The position numbers and the translations under genes were made by a program. A model generated the notes under the pieces. The model saw only the letters and a program-made list of their open reading frames with translations. It did no database searches and was not told the DNA's origin. Below are positions 38,987-41,044 of a stretch of DNA of 41,044 bases, piece after piece. The stretch spans positions 1 through 41,044 of the forward strand of contig CAMDBT010000013.1 in NCBI GenBank assembly GCA_945889475.1, in the 5' to 3' direction. Origin of the DNA: Bifidobacterium breve. Its GTDB lineage: Bacteria > Actinomycetota > Thermoleophilia > Solirubrobacterales > Solirubrobacteraceae. How positions within the stretch are numbered: the stretch's first letter is position 1; each line of letters opens with the position of its first letter.

Positions 38987-40276
38987 ATGGCTCAGTTCGC
39001 CCCCGATTTTCTCAGTCGCCCGCTAGACCAAGTCGATCCTCAGATCGCCGCCGTTCTCGCTGACGAGGTAGGTCGTCAGCAGCAAACGCTGGAGATGATC
39101 GCCTCCGAGAACTTCGTCCCCGAGGCCGTTCTCGAGTGTCACGGCAGCGTGCTGACGAACAAGTACGCCGAGGGCTATCCGGGCCGGCGCTACTACGGCG
39201 GCTGCGAGTTCGTCGACGTTGCCGAGCAGCTCGCGATAGATCGCGCCAAGGAGCTTTTCGGCGCCGAACACGCCAACGTTCAGCCGCACTCCGGCGCCTC
39301 GGCCAACGCCGCCGTTTACCACGCGCTGCTGGAGCCTGGCGACACTCTGATGGGGCTTTCGCTCGCCCACGGCGGCCATCTCAGCCACGGAATGAAGATC
39401 AACATGTCGGGCCGCCTGTACGACATCGCCGCCTACGAGGTGAGCCCAGACGACTACCTGATTGACATGGACGCGGCCGCCGAGCTGGCCCGAGAGCGTC
39501 GGCCGAAGATGATCATTGCCGGCTGGTCTGCCTACCCGCGCTATCTCGACTTTGAGCGTTTCCGCGAGATTGCCGATGAGGTCGGCGCGCTGCTGCTGGT
39601 CGACATGGCGCACTTCGCGGGCCTTGTCGCCGGCGGCGTCCATCCAAGCCCGGTCCCGTACGCCGACGTCGTCACGACGACGATCCACAAGACGCTTGGC
39701 GGTTCGCGTGGCGGCATGATCCTCTGCCGCGAGCAGTACGCCAAAGCGATCGACTCCGGCGTCTTCCCAGGCCAGCAGGGCGGCCCGTTGATGCACATCA
39801 TCGCTGGCAAGGCGGTGGCGCTGGGGATCGCTCAGACGGAGGAGTTCCGCGAGCGTCAGCTCCGCACCGTCGAAGGCGCGCGCGCCGTCGCCGAGGCGAT
39901 CCTCGGTTCGGCCGCTGCCGGTGAAGGCGTCACCGTGCTGACAGGCGGGACCGATGTGCACTTGGTGCTTGTCGACCTGCGCGACTCTCGGATCGACGGT
40001 CAACAGGCCGAGGATCGCTTGCATGAGGTCGGTATCACCGTCAACCGCAACGCCGTGCCGTTCGATCCGCGCCCGCCGATGGTCACCAGCGGCCTCAGGA
40101 TTGGCGCCAGCGCATTGGCCACGCGCGGGATGCAAGTCGAGGACTTCGGCGAGATCGGCCAGCTGATCGCGATCGCCTTGACCGACGAATTTGAGACCCG
40201 CCGCCCCGAACTGGCCGAGCGCGTGGCGGTACTTGCCGATCGCTACCCGCTTTACGAGCACCTCGCTCGCGGCTAA
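38987..40276 (+). CDS. glyA: Serine hydroxymethyltransferase
   Basis: 429 residues, typical length. Motifs are [28 protein letters not shown], the folate/PLP region [39 protein letters not shown] and the PLP-lysine Lys235 in [13 protein letters not shown]. The last is slightly unusual (TTTxHKTLRGPRGG in most bacteria), with Gly238 and Ser240 replacing Arg and Pro. It interconverts serine plus THF with glycine plus methylene-THF, the main source of one-carbon units, including methyl groups for SAM used by the methyltransferases in this window. Its insertion between tsaC and wecA is seen in several actinobacteria. Confidence 0.97.
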   Translation: MAQFAPDFLSRPLDQVDPQIAAVLADEVGRQQQTLEMIASENFVPEAVLECHGSVLTNKYAEGYPGRRYYGGCEFVDVAEQLAIDRAKELFGAEHANVQPHSGASANAAVYHALLEPGDTLMGLSLAHGGHLSHGMKINMSGRLYDIAAYEVSPDDYLIDMDAAAELARERRPKMIIAGWSAYPRYLDFERFREIADEVGALLLVDMAHFAGLVAGGVHPSPVPYADVVTTTIHKTLGGSRGGMILCREQYAKAIDSGVFPGQQGGPLMHIIAGKAVALGIAQTEEFRERQLRTVEGARAVAEAILGSAAAGEGVTVLTGGTDVHLVLVDLRDSRIDGQQAEDRLHEVGITVNRNAVPFDPRPPMVTSGLRIGASALATRGMQVEDFGEIGQLIAIALTDEFETRRPELAERVAVLADRYPLYEHLARG

Positions 40277-40290
40277 CGGCTGATCGGCGC

Positions 40291-40308
40291 AGCGCCGCAG
40301 GGCGCTTT
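40291..40308 (+). terminator. Weak hairpin after glyA
   Basis: AGCGCC-GCAG-GGCGCT (40291-40306) forms a 6-bp GC stem with a tetraloop followed by TT. It ends at the -10 of the next gene (TAGGCT, 40308-40313), so it may reduce read-through from glyA but lacks a real U-tract. Confidence 0.4.
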
Positions 40309-40313
40309 AGGCT
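40308..40313 (+). promoter_or_regulatory. -10 element of wecA
   Basis: TAGGCT lies nine bases before the ATG at 40323; GGATCTGG between them could double as a weak SD. It matches the TAG(C/G)CT hexamers seen before several other genes in the window. Confidence 0.45.
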
Positions 40314-40322
40314 TGGATCTGG

Positions 40323-41044
40323 ATGACCGAACGCGACGCGATCCTTGCCTTCGTCGTTGCCTTCATCGTTGCCGTCGCGCTGACGCCGCTGACGGCGAGG
40401 CTGGGGCGCCGCATTGGCGCCGTCGATCAGCCACGTGAGCGAGGCCTCTCTGAGCACCCAACGCCGCTGCTGGGGGGACTGGCGATTCTCGCAGCGGTGC
40501 TCGTCGCGAGCCTGATCTTCCTCGACCCAGGGGCAGCAGACGACGAGAAGACGCGGGGGATTCTCGCCGGCGCGATCATCGTCACGTTGGTCGGCGCGCT
40601 CGACGATCGCTTTGATCTGCCAGCGGCGGCGAAGTTCATCGGCCAGATAATCGCGGCGAGTGTTCCGGTTCTCGCCGGGGTAGAGGTTGCGAACATCACG
40701 TTGCCCTTCATCGGCGCCGTCGATCTTGGCTCTGCCGGCGCGCCGCTGACTGTGCTGGGGATCGTTTTCGTGATCAACGTTGTCAATTTCTCCGACGGGG
40801 TTGATGGGCTCGCGGCCGGTGTTTGCGCGATCAGCGCCGTCGCCTTCTCGATCATCGCCTTCGATCTCGGCCGCGGCTCGGCGGCCGTGTTGGCCGCGAT
40901 CGTCGCCGGCGCGGCGGCAGGGTTCCTGGTATTCAACTTCCACCCAGCGAAGGTCTTCATGGGCGACGCCGGCTCCAACCTGCTCGGCCTCCTGCTGGCT
41001 TGCGTCGCCGTCGAAGGGGCGGTCAAGACGCAGGTCGTGCTGGC
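40323..41044 (+). CDS. wecA: Polyprenyl-phosphate sugar-1-phosphate transferase, WecA/TagO type (partial)
   Basis: Open to the window edge; 240 codons visible, 3' end missing. The chain starts MTERDAILAFVVAFIVAV and has about seven membrane helices so far. Family motifs are the first acidic pair LVGALDDRFDLPAAAKF, the catalytic NVVNFSDGVDGLAAG, and the third-loop FNFHPAKVFMGDAGSN. The enzyme transfers GlcNAc-1-P (or another HexNAc-P) to undecaprenyl/decaprenyl phosphate, starting wall polysaccharide such as arabinogalactan-like linkers. In mycobacteria the same gene order (prfA-hemK-sua5-wecA) leads into the ATP synthase operon, so atpB is predicted just beyond the window. Confidence 0.95.
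   Translation, partial: MTERDAILAFVVAFIVAVALTPLTARLGRRIGAVDQPRERGLSEHPTPLLGGLAILAAVLVASLIFLDPGAADDEKTRGILAGAIIVTLVGALDDRFDLPAAAKFIGQIIAASVPVLAGVEVANITLPFIGAVDLGSAGAPLTVLGIVFVINVVNFSDGVDGLAAGVCAISAVAFSIIAFDLGRGSAAVLAAIVAGAAAGFLVFNFHPAKVFMGDAGSNLLGLLLACVAVEGAVKTQVVL

Noticed and set aside
39023-40261. 412-residue frame antisense to glyA
   Set aside because: Exact overlap with a highly conserved enzyme; composition is that of a complementary-strand shadow.
1-41044. Mobile elements, phage genes, CRISPR arrays or defence islands
   Set aside because: No transposase, integrase, terminal repeats, regularly spaced repeats or atypical-composition blocks were found; all recognised genes fit a stable chromosomal background.

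Overview
The window looks like a piece of chromosome from a high-GC actinobacterium, most likely of the class Thermoleophilia (Solirubrobacterales-like). This is inference. It rests on GC-rich, codon-biased genes, the actinobacterial order rpmE - DUF1385 - prfA - prmC - tsaC - glyA - wecA, a mycobacterium-like glucan/methyltransferase locus, and very frequent leaderless promoters (a TANNNT hexamer a few bases before ATG or GTG). No mobile element, CRISPR array, rRNA or tRNA was seen. Every long gene appears intact except the last, which is cut by the window edge.

Layout. (1) 1-3815: a small unknown gene divergent from the principal sigma factor sigA, a lipoprotein, an AIM24-like protein and an HxlR-type regulator. 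(2) 3862-8076: a zinc (or manganese) uptake island. It holds an ABC-3 permease fused to its solute-binding protein, an ATPase, a second permease, a Zur/Fur regulator and a His-rich metal-binding protein. Two related 15-bp operators link the transporter and the regulator. (3) 8093-14834: an unknown conserved protein, an ArsA/GET3-like ATPase, a translationally coupled parA-ftsZ pair (the FtsZ has a ~105-residue N-terminal extension), gamma-glutamyltransferase and a small lipoprotein. (4) 14886-21327: a methyltransferase divergent from a tight four-gene operon P450 - methyltransferase - GH57 branching enzyme - GT4 glucosyltransferase, closed by a convergent hexapeptide acyltransferase. The gene content and order closely resemble the mycobacterial methylglucose lipopolysaccharide (MGLP) locus Rv3030-Rv3034c, with a P450 and a TetR-like palindrome added.

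(5) 21399-34238: acyl-CoA, branched-chain and propionyl-CoA catabolism. It holds MeaB, a membrane protein, two acyl-CoA dehydrogenases, a thiolase, a HAD phosphatase, a split B12-dependent methylmalonyl-CoA mutase (catalytic and cobalamin subunits separated by a cupredoxin gene), EtfB, EtfA and ETF:quinone oxidoreductase. Together these take electrons from acyl-CoA dehydrogenation through ETF to the quinone pool and channel propionyl-CoA carbon to succinyl-CoA. A palindrome typical of TetR-family fatty-acid regulators overlaps the etfB promoter. (6) 34290-41044: a secreted CARDB-type protein, then the translation/one-carbon/envelope cluster rpmE, DUF1385, prfA, prmC, tsaC, glyA and the start of wecA.

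The most notable items are the MGLP-like locus with a co-transcribed P450, the parA-ftsZ module, the permease-lipoprotein fusion, an ETF-QO lacking one canonical Fe-S cysteine, and the leaderless, spacer-less gene packing (overlapping divergent promoters, convergent genes with shared stop codons).
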